From Candidatus Intestinimonas merdavium (GTDB taxonomy: Bacteria; Bacillota; Clostridia; Oscillospirales; Oscillospiraceae), in the NCBI GenBank assembly GCA_019115785.1, contig DXCX01000027.1:1-64000 (forward strand): 64,000 nucleotides of DNA, given 5' to 3'. The translations under genes and the position numbers were made by a program. The first letter of the stretch is position 1; the number at the start of each line of letters is the position of its first letter. Positions 56,596 through 64,000 of this stretch are shown here, in pieces. Below the pieces are notes generated by a model. That model was given only the letters and a program-made list of their open reading frames with translations. It made no database searches and was not told where the DNA came from.

Positions 56596-57939
56596 CTATA
56601 TCCTTTCCTGCACCACAGAGACGGTATCAAAGCCCAGATCCATCATGAGGGCGACAGCTTCCATGGTAATACGTTCGCCGCTGACGGCAATGGGGATAGC
56701 CGGGGGACAGGACACTGCCGCGCCGGCGCAGACTCGGCCGGCCGCCACCGCCACCGGCACCTCCTCCCAGGGGGAGAGCATGGCTGTTCTGGGAGAGAGC
56801 ACCCGCTCACCGGGTGTGGGCAGAGCTGTGGGGGAACGCCGGGGTCTGGGATGAAAGCCGACAAAAGCCGTTTCCACCCGATGGAAATCGGACTCAGACG
56901 CATCCGCGGCATACATAAGTACCACCTCATCCGGGTCAGAATACTCCGGCTCCACACCATTTTGTCGTAATAGGGTAGCCAGTTCATACCCGGAACAGCC
57001 CGCTGCCCAGCCATCTATTACCAGCTTCAAGGGCTCTCCGAAGCGCACTGGTACCCCTTTGGCCACGAGTCTCTCTTTTAGTTCGTCCAGCCGACGGACC
57101 ACTCGCTCCAGACGTTGGGTGTAGCAGTGAACTAGATGGTGGTTACAGGCATCCAGGGACTGGAGAATGAGATAGGAGGGACTGGAGGAGCCGAAGAGGG
57201 CCAATGCCTGCCGGGCCTCATGCTCATAGGACGCCATAGCAGAGGAGGAGACATGGAGATAAGCGCCGCCAGTAAGCACAGGCAAGGTCTTGTGGGCAGA
57301 GTCACAGCACAGGTCGGCACCCAGGTCCATGGGATGGCGTGAGGGAGACAGAAAGCGGAGATAGGCTCCATGGGCGTTGTCAACCAGGAGAGGAACCCCG
57401 TGCCGATGACAAACGTCAGCAAGAGCGCCAATGTCCAGCATGCCGCCCAGATAGTCGGGAGAGGTAACATATACCGCCAAAGGAGACGCATCCTGATCAG
57501 CGAGCACACGCTCCAATCCGGCGGGGGAGAGGGGACAGGCACACAGAGAGCTTTCCCCCTCAGGGAGAAGCCAATGTGGCTCCAGATCCAGAAGGGCACA
57601 GGCATGGAGGAAGGCCTTATGGGCGTTGCGGCCAGCCAGCACCGTTCGGGAAGTGGCAGATACCCGGTGGAGCATGGCCAGATAGAGCATGGCTTTCACA
57701 CACTGGGAGGAGCCGCCGGCACTGTAGAAGGTGTGGCGTGTGCCAAAGAGGGTGGAGGCATTGTTCTCGCTTTCCAGAATGATGCCCTTTGGGTGAGAGA
57801 GATCGTCGGCACCCTCTACCTCTGTGATGTCCAGCGCCTCACAGCCCAGGGGCCCAGCTCCCTTATGACCAGGCATATGAAGCCGGGCATTGCCGGCATC
57901 AGCGTAGCCCCTGACAAAGTCGCAGATGGGGGTATTCAT
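56596..57939 (-). CDS. Orn/Lys/Arg decarboxylase-family, PLP-dependent aminotransferase-fold protein
   Basis: ARLHMPGHKGAGPLG, LLVDNAHGAYL, DSAHKTLPVLTGGAYLHV (PLP Lys); ATGA overlap with scfB. Confidence 0.88.
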   Translation of the reverse strand: MNTPICDFVRGYADAGNARLHMPGHKGAGPLGCEALDITEVEGADDLSHPKGIILESENNASTLFGTRHTFYSAGGSSQCVKAMLYLAMLHRVSATSRTVLAGRNAHKAFLHACALLDLEPHWLLPEGESSLCACPLSPAGLERVLADQDASPLAVYVTSPDYLGGMLDIGALADVCHRHGVPLLVDNAHGAYLRFLSPSRHPMDLGADLCCDSAHKTLPVLTGGAYLHVSSSAMASYEHEARQALALFGSSSPSYLILQSLDACNHHLVHCYTQRLERVVRRLDELKERLVAKGVPVRFGEPLKLVIDGWAAGCSGYELATLLRQNGVEPEYSDPDEVVLMYAADASESDFHRVETAFVGFHPRPRRSPTALPTPGERVLSPRTAMLSPWEEVPVAVAAGRVCAGAAVSCPPAIPIAVSGERITMEAVALMMDLGFDTVSVVQERI

Positions 57940-59318
57940 GCCTGCCGCTCCTGGCTTTGGGCTACCTGTAACATGATAGCACACTCCATCCGCTTTTTGA
58001 AGAGCTCGCAGCCGTAGGGATAGATGCCCCGGATACTGCCAGAGGCGTGGTAGCTGTTGGCGGCGCAGCCTCCAGAGCAGTAGAGTCTGGCCCAGCAGTC
58101 GGCGCACTCCGGACGGGCATATGCGTTACAGCTGCGGAACTCGTCCTGAATGGCAATGTTGGTCACCCCATCCCAGATGTTGCCCATGGAATATTTGGGA
58201 TCTCCCACAAACTGGTGGCAGGGAAAGAGCTCTCCCCAGGGAGTGACCGCCATGTATTCGGTGCCGCTGCCGCATCCAGAAATACGTTTGTAGATACAGG
58301 GACCGTGCTTGAGGTCCAGGATATAGTGATAGAAGGTGAAGGGGCGTCCCTCCCGCTGACGGCGCAGCATCTCCTGGGCCAGATTCTCATACTGCTCAAA
58401 AAGTACAGGCAGATCATCCTGCGTGAGCGCGCAGGGATCATCAGGCGCGCACACCACTGGTTCCATGCTCAATTCAGTGAAACCCAAGTCAGCCATATGG
58501 AGGATGTCACTGAGAAAGTCCGTGTTGTAGTGGGTATAGGTACCCCGGATGTAGTAGCTCTTATTGCCTCGCCGCTCCACAAAATGCTGAAACTTGGGTA
58601 CAATGGTGTCGTAGCTGCCGTTGCCAGCATAGTCCTTCCGAAAACGGTCATGGACCTCCTTCCTGCCATCCAGGGAGAGGACCACATTGTGCATCTCCTG
58701 ATTGCAGAAGTCGATAACCTCGTCGTTTAGCAGCACACCATTGGTGGTAAGGGTAAAGCGAAAATTCTTGTTATGAATGGGTTCCAGACTCCGAGCATAG
58801 GCCACCAGATCCTTCACCACCTGCCAGTTCATCAGGGGCTCGCCGCCAAAAAAATCCACCTCCAGATTCCGGCGGGTACCAGAATGGGCGACAAGGAAGT
58901 CCAGCGCCTGCTTGCCCACATCGAAGGACATGAGGGCCCGTTCTCCCTGGTACTTGCCCTGACTGGCAAAACAGTAGGAGCAGCTCAGATTACAGGTATG
59001 AGCCACATGAAGACACAGGGCCTTGATGACGTTGGAGTGGTTTTTGTAGTCAGCCGCCATTGGGGCATAGGTGTCGGGGGTAAAAAGCTTGTGGTCAGCT
59101 TCCAGGGCGGCCACATCGTCGATGCAGGCTTGGACGTCCTCTTTGGTGACATCCGGGCGGTCTGGGTAATTGGCCAGAATACGCTGACAGATCTCCTCAG
59201 GGGAGTGGTCGGGATAAAGGGCAATGATGTCATATGCCACCTCGTCCACCAGATGGACCGAGCCGCTGCAAGTGTCCAGGACGATATGATATCCGTCCAG
59301 TTTGTATTGATGTACCAT
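57936..59318 (-). CDS. scfB: Thioether cross-link-forming SCIFF peptide maturase (radical SAM/SPASM)
   Basis: HVAHTCNLSCSYCFASQGKY (CxxxCxxC), FFGGEPLMNW, SPASM region CNAYARPECADCWARLYCSGGCAANSY; next to the SCIFF precursor. Confidence 0.95.
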   Translation of the reverse strand: MVHQYKLDGYHIVLDTCSGSVHLVDEVAYDIIALYPDHSPEEICQRILANYPDRPDVTKEDVQACIDDVAALEADHKLFTPDTYAPMAADYKNHSNVIKALCLHVAHTCNLSCSYCFASQGKYQGERALMSFDVGKQALDFLVAHSGTRRNLEVDFFGGEPLMNWQVVKDLVAYARSLEPIHNKNFRFTLTTNGVLLNDEVIDFCNQEMHNVVLSLDGRKEVHDRFRKDYAGNGSYDTIVPKFQHFVERRGNKSYYIRGTYTHYNTDFLSDILHMADLGFTELSMEPVVCAPDDPCALTQDDLPVLFEQYENLAQEMLRRQREGRPFTFYHYILDLKHGPCIYKRISGCGSGTEYMAVTPWGELFPCHQFVGDPKYSMGNIWDGVTNIAIQDEFRSCNAYARPECADCWARLYCSGGCAANSYHASGSIRGIYPYGCELFKKRMECAIMLQVAQSQERQA

Positions 59319-59384
59319 AAATCTTGATTCCTCCACGGGATGATCTCATCTTTGAATAGAGCCTCAACTGGCCCATAGAAAAAA

Positions 59385-59411
59385 AGTGCCGCCTCACTGC
59401 AAGGCGGCACT
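59385..59411 (-). terminator. Hairpin with T-tract between scfA and scfB
   Basis: AGTGCCGCCT / AGGCGGCACT; on the minus strand followed by TTTTTTTCTATGG. Confidence 0.75.
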
Positions 59412-59428
59412 CAGGGTTCGACGTCTGC

Positions 59429-59575
59429 TTACTGCTCGTTGTTCTCGCAGGGCTGGTTGGCCACGCCGCAGCTGGTCTTGCAGGCGGACTGGCAGGAAGT
59501 CTGGCACTCGCCGCAGCCGCCGGTGGTCACGCTCTTGCAGAGGTCACGGGTTTCGATGGTCTTGATTCTATCCAT
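59429..59575 (-). CDS. scfA: Six-cysteine peptide SCIFF (ranthipeptide precursor, 48 aa)
   Basis: MDRIKTIETRDLCKSVTTGGCGECQTSCQSACKTSCGVANQPCENNEQ; Cys-rich, directly upstream of the SCIFF maturase. Too short for the supplied ORF track. Confidence 0.93.
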   Translation of the reverse strand: MDRIKTIETRDLCKSVTTGGCGECQTSCQSACKTSCGVANQPCENNEQ

Positions 59576-59634
59576 GGTCCAAGTCTCCATTCATTTCATT
59601 CTGTTCTGCGCAAAGCACAGTTTTTCCTCTATAC

Positions 59635-59663
59635 AGATTAAAACAAGAATGGCCGATTGTCAA
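59635..59663 (-). promoter_or_regulatory. Sigma-A-type promoter for scfA
   Basis: Minus strand TTGACA-17 bp-TAATCT. Confidence 0.55.
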
Positions 59664-59677
59664 GAGGGAAACGCCCC

Positions 59678-60307
59678 TCAATCGGTAAAGGCGAAGGAGC
59701 GGAGAGCCGCAGCATCGGTAAGGTAGAGAGCACGATAGCTGGTCTTGAGCCATCCGCGCCGGGTGAATTCTCCCAACACCCTACTTACTGTTACCCGGCT
59801 CACCCCTACTGCGGCGCCGATTTCCTCATGGGTACAGCGCAGAGCTCCGTTAGACTCCGGTGGAATGGTGAGAAGGTATCGGGCCACTCGCTGATCCGCT
59901 GGATGGAAGGACATTCCATCCACATGGTCAGAAAGAAGACGAATGGTCCGTGCCAGGTATTGAAGCATGGGGATGGCCAGCTCCGGGTGAGCCCGGAGAA
60001 CGCCGTCCAGCCGCTCACGGTCTACGGAAACCACCTGGCACTCTGTCACCGCTACAGCTGAAGACACCCGGGGGCAACCATCAAAAAAGGCGGCCTCACC
60101 CATCAAATCTCCCGCTCGGTGGGTAGTAAGCACCCGCTCGTCTCCTGTCTCTGAGCTGATATAGCTCCGTGCGCTGCCAGAGAGAAGGTAATAAAAAGTA
60201 TCAGCCTCTGTACCTTGGAGGTAGATGAGTTGACCCGGCGTGTAGGTCTTAGACGCCTGCCCCTGTGCCAGAGGCGCCCAGGGCGTATTTTCCTGCCGCT
60301 CTGCCAT
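59678..60307 (-). CDS. Crp/Fnr family transcriptional regulator
   Basis: cNMP-binding fold plus C-terminal HTH (EEIGAAVGVSRVTVSRVLGEFTRRGWL). Confidence 0.93.
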   Translation of the reverse strand: MAERQENTPWAPLAQGQASKTYTPGQLIYLQGTEADTFYYLLSGSARSYISSETGDERVLTTHRAGDLMGEAAFFDGCPRVSSAVAVTECQVVSVDRERLDGVLRAHPELAIPMLQYLARTIRLLSDHVDGMSFHPADQRVARYLLTIPPESNGALRCTHEEIGAAVGVSRVTVSRVLGEFTRRGWLKTSYRALYLTDAAALRSFAFTD

Positions 60308-60337
60308 AGGATGTCCCGCCTTTCTGTCTTTTGAGGC

Positions 60338-60367
60338 ATTGTATCATGCTTTACATTCTTTCTGCAA
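60338..60367 (-). promoter_or_regulatory. Candidate promoter for the Crp/Fnr gene
   Basis: Minus strand TTGCAG-18 bp-TACAAT. Confidence 0.45.
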
Positions 60368-60414
60368 GCCCTCTGCCATAATAAAGCCAATCAAACAAAC
60401 AGGAGGGACTAAGT

Positions 60415-61674
60415 ATGGGTATGACCATGACCCAGAAGATCCTGGCAAAGCACGCGGGGTTGACGTCTGTGGAAACCGGGCAGCTCATCGAGGCAAAGCT
60501 GGACCTGGTGCTCGGCAATGATATCACCACCCCAGTTGCCATTACTGAATTTGACAAGGCAGGACTCACACAGGTCTTTGACAAGGATAAAATTGCCATC
60601 GTCCTGGACCACTCCGCCCCCTGCAAGGACATCAAGTCCGCCCAGCTCTGTGCGCAGGCCAGAGCCTTTGCGGAGCGATTTGACATCACTCATTTTTATG
60701 ATGTTGGTCAGATGGGGGTGGAACACGCCCTCATCCCGGAAAAGGGTCTGGCTGCCCCCGGCGAGGCCATCATCGGCGCCGATTCTCACACCTGTACCTA
60801 TGGCGCCCTGGGCGCTTTCTCCACTGGCGTAGGCTCCACCGATATGGCCGCCGGTATGGCCACCGGTCTTGCATGGTTCAAGGTTCCATCTGCCATCAAG
60901 GTGACCATCACCGGCAAGTTTGCCCCCTATGTGAGCGGTAAGGATGTGGTCCTTCACCTCATTGGTCAGATCGGTGTGGACGGCGCCCTTTACAAGTCCC
61001 TGGAGTTTGCTGGAGAGGGCGTGGCCCAGCTTACCATGGATGATCGCTTTACCATCGCCAACATGGCCATCGAGGCCGGTGCCAAGAACGGTATCTTCCC
61101 GGTGGACGATCTGACCAGAGCCTACCTCAAGGGCCGCGTGGACCGCCCCTGGGAGGCAGTGGAGCCCGATCCTGATGCCGTCTATGATCAAGAGGTGGTT
61201 ATAGACCTCTCCACCCTGCGCCCCACTGTAGCTCTGCCCCACCTACCTTCCAACACCCGGACTGTGGATGAGGTGGCGGGCATGCCCATTCAACAGGTTG
61301 TCATCGGATCTTGCACCAATGGCCGGCTCAAGGACTTGCAGGAGGCCGCTGATATTCTCAAGGGCAGAAGGGTGCACAAGGGTGTGCGGTGTATTGTTCT
61401 GCCTGCCACCCAGCAGATCATGATGGACGCCATGGCCCAGGGTCTTATCCAGACTTTCATCGAGGCTGGCTGCGCCGTCTCCACCCCTACATGCGGCCCC
61501 TGCCTGGGAGGACACATGGGTGTGCTGTCCAATGGAGAACGGGCGGTATCTACCACCAACCGTAACTTTGTGGGCCGTATGGGGCCCACCGACTCCGAGA
61601 TTATTTTGGCTAGCCCCGCTGTGGCGGCGGCCTCCGCCGTGGCCGGCTGCATTGCCGACCCGGCAAAGTTGTAA
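60415..61674 (+). CDS. leuC: 3-isopropylmalate dehydratase large subunit
   Basis: [51 protein letters not shown]. Confidence 0.95.
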   Translation: MGMTMTQKILAKHAGLTSVETGQLIEAKLDLVLGNDITTPVAITEFDKAGLTQVFDKDKIAIVLDHSAPCKDIKSAQLCAQARAFAERFDITHFYDVGQMGVEHALIPEKGLAAPGEAIIGADSHTCTYGALGAFSTGVGSTDMAAGMATGLAWFKVPSAIKVTITGKFAPYVSGKDVVLHLIGQIGVDGALYKSLEFAGEGVAQLTMDDRFTIANMAIEAGAKNGIFPVDDLTRAYLKGRVDRPWEAVEPDPDAVYDQEVVIDLSTLRPTVALPHLPSNTRTVDEVAGMPIQQVVIGSCTNGRLKDLQEAADILKGRRVHKGVRCIVLPATQQIMMDAMAQGLIQTFIEAGCAVSTPTCGPCLGGHMGVLSNGERAVSTTNRNFVGRMGPTDSEIILASPAVAAASAVAGCIADPAKL

Positions 61675-61689
61675 GGGAGGAGCAAGGCA

Positions 61690-62175
61690 ATGAAGATCTA
61701 TAAATATGGCGATAATGTGGATACTGACGTCATCATTCCCGCCCGTCATCTGAACAACCCCGACCCCAAGGCCCTGGCCTCCCATTGTATGGAGGACATC
61801 GACGAGAAATTTGCCTCCACTGTGGAACCAGGAGATATTGTGGTGGCTGGTGCCAATTTTGGCTGCGGTTCCTCCCGAGAGCATGCCCCTCTGGCTTTAA
61901 AATCCTGTGGTGTGAAGTGTGTCATTGCCAAGAGCTTCGCTCGTATCTTTTACCGTAACTCCATCAACATTGGTTTTCCCATCTTGGAATGTTCCGATGC
62001 CGCTGAGGCCATTCAGCCTGGTGACACTGTTACAGTAGACTTTAAGACTGGCATCATCTCCGATGAGACGCAGGGAAAAACATTTCAGGCTGCACCCTTC
62101 CCGGCCTTTGTGGATGGTATCATCGAGGCAGGCGGCCTCCTTAATTCCTTGAAGATGAGAGGTGTGGCGAAATGA
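61690..62175 (+). CDS. leuD: 3-isopropylmalate dehydratase small subunit
   Basis: [47 protein letters not shown]. Confidence 0.96.
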   Translation: MKIYKYGDNVDTDVIIPARHLNNPDPKALASHCMEDIDEKFASTVEPGDIVVAGANFGCGSSREHAPLALKSCGVKCVIAKSFARIFYRNSINIGFPILECSDAAEAIQPGDTVTVDFKTGIISDETQGKTFQAAPFPAFVDGIIEAGGLLNSLKMRGVAK

Positions 62176-63248
62176 ATTACAAGATCGCACTGATCAGGGG
62201 CGATGGGATTGGTCCCGAGGTAGTAAATGAGGCCGTAGGAGTTATGGAGGCCGTAGGTAAAAAATTCGGCCATACCTTTACGTTCGTGGATGTACTCCTG
62301 GGCGGCTGCGCCACTGATGCTGTAGGGAAGAGCTACCCCGATGGCACTGCTGAGAAATGTAAATCCTGTGATGCCGTGCTGCTGGGTGCGGTGGGAGGCC
62401 CGAAGTGGGGATCTGACAAGCCTGCCGAACAGCGGCCTGAGACCGCGCTGTTGGCCATCCGAAAGGATCTGGGTCTCTATGCAAACCTTCGTCCCGCTGC
62501 CCTTCGTCCGGCTATGCTCGATGCCTGCCCACTGAAAAAAGAGACGGCTGAGAAGGGCATTGACCTCATGATGGTTCGGGAACTCACTGGTGGCATCTAC
62601 TTCGGGAAGCGTGATAAATATCAGACTGAGGACCGCGGGATAGAGTGTACCGATCTCATGGCCTACTCTGAGAAGGAAATTGAACGCATTGGCCGCCGCG
62701 CCTTTGAGCTGGCCCGGCTCCGCCGAAAAAAGGTCTCAAGTGTGGACAAGGCAAATGTACTAGAGACAAGCCGTTTGTGGCGGAGTGTCATGCACCGGCT
62801 GGCAGAGGAATATTCCGATGTTCAGTACGAAGATGTCCTGGTGGACAACTGCGCCATGCAGTTGGTGCGTGACCCGGGCCAGTTCGACGTAGTGGTCACT
62901 GAGAATATGTTTGGCGATATTCTCTCAGATGAGGCCTCGATGGTCACCGGCTCTATCGGCTTGCTGCCCTCTGCCTCGATCGGCGATACAGCTCCCGGCC
63001 TCTATGAGCCTATCCACGGCTCTGCCCCTGACATTGCCGGACAGGACAAGGCCAACCCCATTGCCACCATACTGTCAGTTGCCATGATGTTCCGCTACTC
63101 CTTTCAGCGAGCGGAAGAGGCCAATGCCATTGAGGCGGCAGTGGACGCAGTGTTGGCTGAGGGCTGGCGGACCCCTGACATCGCGGAGTCCGGCGTAAAA
63201 GCCATTGGTACCAAAGAAATGGGGAGGCTCATCCGGGAACACATTTAA
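62172..63248 (+). CDS. leuB: 3-isopropylmalate dehydrogenase
   Basis: [95 protein letters not shown]. Confidence 0.97.
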   Translation: MNYKIALIRGDGIGPEVVNEAVGVMEAVGKKFGHTFTFVDVLLGGCATDAVGKSYPDGTAEKCKSCDAVLLGAVGGPKWGSDKPAEQRPETALLAIRKDLGLYANLRPAALRPAMLDACPLKKETAEKGIDLMMVRELTGGIYFGKRDKYQTEDRGIECTDLMAYSEKEIERIGRRAFELARLRRKKVSSVDKANVLETSRLWRSVMHRLAEEYSDVQYEDVLVDNCAMQLVRDPGQFDVVVTENMFGDILSDEASMVTGSIGLLPSASIGDTAPGLYEPIHGSAPDIAGQDKANPIATILSVAMMFRYSFQRAEEANAIEAAVDAVLAEGWRTPDIAESGVKAIGTKEMGRLIREHI

Positions 63249-63265
63249 TGAAAATGGAGATATCC

Positions 63266-63303
63266 AGCGGCGGGACGTCATGTTTGACATCCCGCCGCTT
63301 TTT
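63266..63303 (+). terminator. leuCDB terminator
   Basis: AGCGGCGGGA (63266-63275) / TCCCGCCGCT (63290-63299) followed by TTTT. Confidence 0.85.
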
Positions 63304-63403
63304 GCTGTGTGGGCAGTGGCGCTGGCTCAGGGTAAAATCCCTTGCATCCCGCCAAAATTTCTGCTAGAATTTTGAATAATACCAGAGAAGGGAAGTGGCT
63401 GCT

Positions 63404-64000
63404 GTGGTGCTCACCATCGATATTGACAATTCCACCACCAATGTGGGGCTTTTTGATCGGAGTGGGACCCTCCGCTTTCGCTCCGGGCTCACCACCAGCC
63501 GCAATCCTACGCGGGACCAGTGTGCTATCAGTTTAATGAACCTCTTTACCCTTTATCATGCCGACCTGAAGGAAGTTTCTGGAGCGGTGATCTCCAGTGT
63601 TGTGCCGTCAGTGACGGCCCACATGTCGGGGGCCGTGGAACTCCTCACAGGCAAGGCTCCCATGCTTATGGGACCGGGTATTAAAACGGGACTCAATATT
63701 AAATCTGATCTCCATAACCAACTTGGTTCTGATATCGTCGCTTGTTCTGTAGCGGCTATGGAGCAGTATCCCACCCCTATTATCATCATTGATATGGGTA
63801 CAGCTGTCACCATGTCCTACCTGCATGACCGTACATACGAAGGCTGCATGATCTTTCCCGGGGTGTTGGTAGCTCTGGATGCCCTGTCCGAGCGGGCGGC
63901 AGCTCTGCCCCATATTTCTGTGGAGCCACCTGCCTTTATTTTTGGCCACAATACCGTAGACGCGATGCGCTCTGGCGTGGTCTATGGAAATGCCAGCATG
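63404..64000 (+). CDS. coaX: Type III pantothenate kinase (truncated by window end)
   Basis: GTG start; VVLTIDIDNSTTNVGLFDRSGTL..., PSVTAHMSGAVELLTGKAPMLMGPGIKTGLNIKSD, IIIIDMGTAVTMSYL, EGCMIFPGVLVALDAL; open to base 64000. Confidence 0.93.
   Translation, partial: MVLTIDIDNSTTNVGLFDRSGTLRFRSGLTTSRNPTRDQCAISLMNLFTLYHADLKEVSGAVISSVVPSVTAHMSGAVELLTGKAPMLMGPGIKTGLNIKSDLHNQLGSDIVACSVAAMEQYPTPIIIIDMGTAVTMSYLHDRTYEGCMIFPGVLVALDALSERAAALPHISVEPPAFIFGHNTVDAMRSGVVYGNASM

Noticed and set aside
57370-58017. 215-aa plus-strand ORF opposite the decarboxylase and scfB
   Set aside because: Antisense to two well-supported minus-strand genes; no recognisable domain.
60308-60414. Possible T-box leader before leuC
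   Set aside because: Only 107 bp separate the Crp/Fnr start and leuC; no T-box sequence or specifier/antiterminator structure was seen.
1-64000. rRNA/tRNA genes, prophage structural genes, toxin-antitoxin or restriction-modification genes
   Set aside because: None recognised on reading; a tRNAscan/Infernal run would be needed to exclude small RNAs formally.

Overview
The window is a dense, mostly plus-strand chromosomal segment from a spore-forming Clostridia-type Firmicute. An Oscillospiraceae / Flavonifractor-like host is inferred from protein style and gene order, not from a search. Bases 1-2990 look like the end of an integrated mobile element carrying a RepA-type initiator, ParA, ParB and an HTH protein, all on the minus strand. 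The element abuts the 3' portion of a sigK-like sporulation sigma gene that lacks its N-terminal half in this window. After that come: an EF-G/TetM-like GTPase fused to a YacP/Rae1-type NYN domain; spoIVFA/spoIVFB-like genes; rplS; rbgA-rnhB-yraN; thrC; tig-clpP-clpX-lon-engB; scpA-scpB; ytfJ and dacF; rluB; cmk-plsC-ispH::rpsA; carD; ispD-ispF; a DUF3343 / cysteine-desulfurase pair; cdaA-cdaR; a DUF5685 / J-domain locus; yicC-remA-gmk-rpoZ-priA-def-fmt-rsmB-rlmN-stp-prkC-rsgA; a spoVM-sipL-spoIVA spore-coat basement cluster; a minus-strand SCIFF ranthipeptide locus (scfA-scfB plus an Orn/Lys/Arg decarboxylase-family gene); a Crp/Fnr regulator; leuCDB; and a truncated coaX. Two short genes absent from the supplied ORF track were found by reading the sequence: a 23-aa SpoVM (53375-53446 +) and a 48-aa SCIFF precursor (59429-59575 -). 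The most interesting signals are: (i) a 23-bp dyad-containing tandem repeat inside the repA 3' end, whose unit length is not a multiple of 3; (ii) the interrupted sigK; (iii) the GTPase-NYN fusion; (iv) the spoVM-sipL-spoIVA cluster, with a terminator-like hairpin that contains the spoVM Shine-Dalgarno; (v) the SCIFF operon. No rRNA, tRNA or CRISPR array was recognised.
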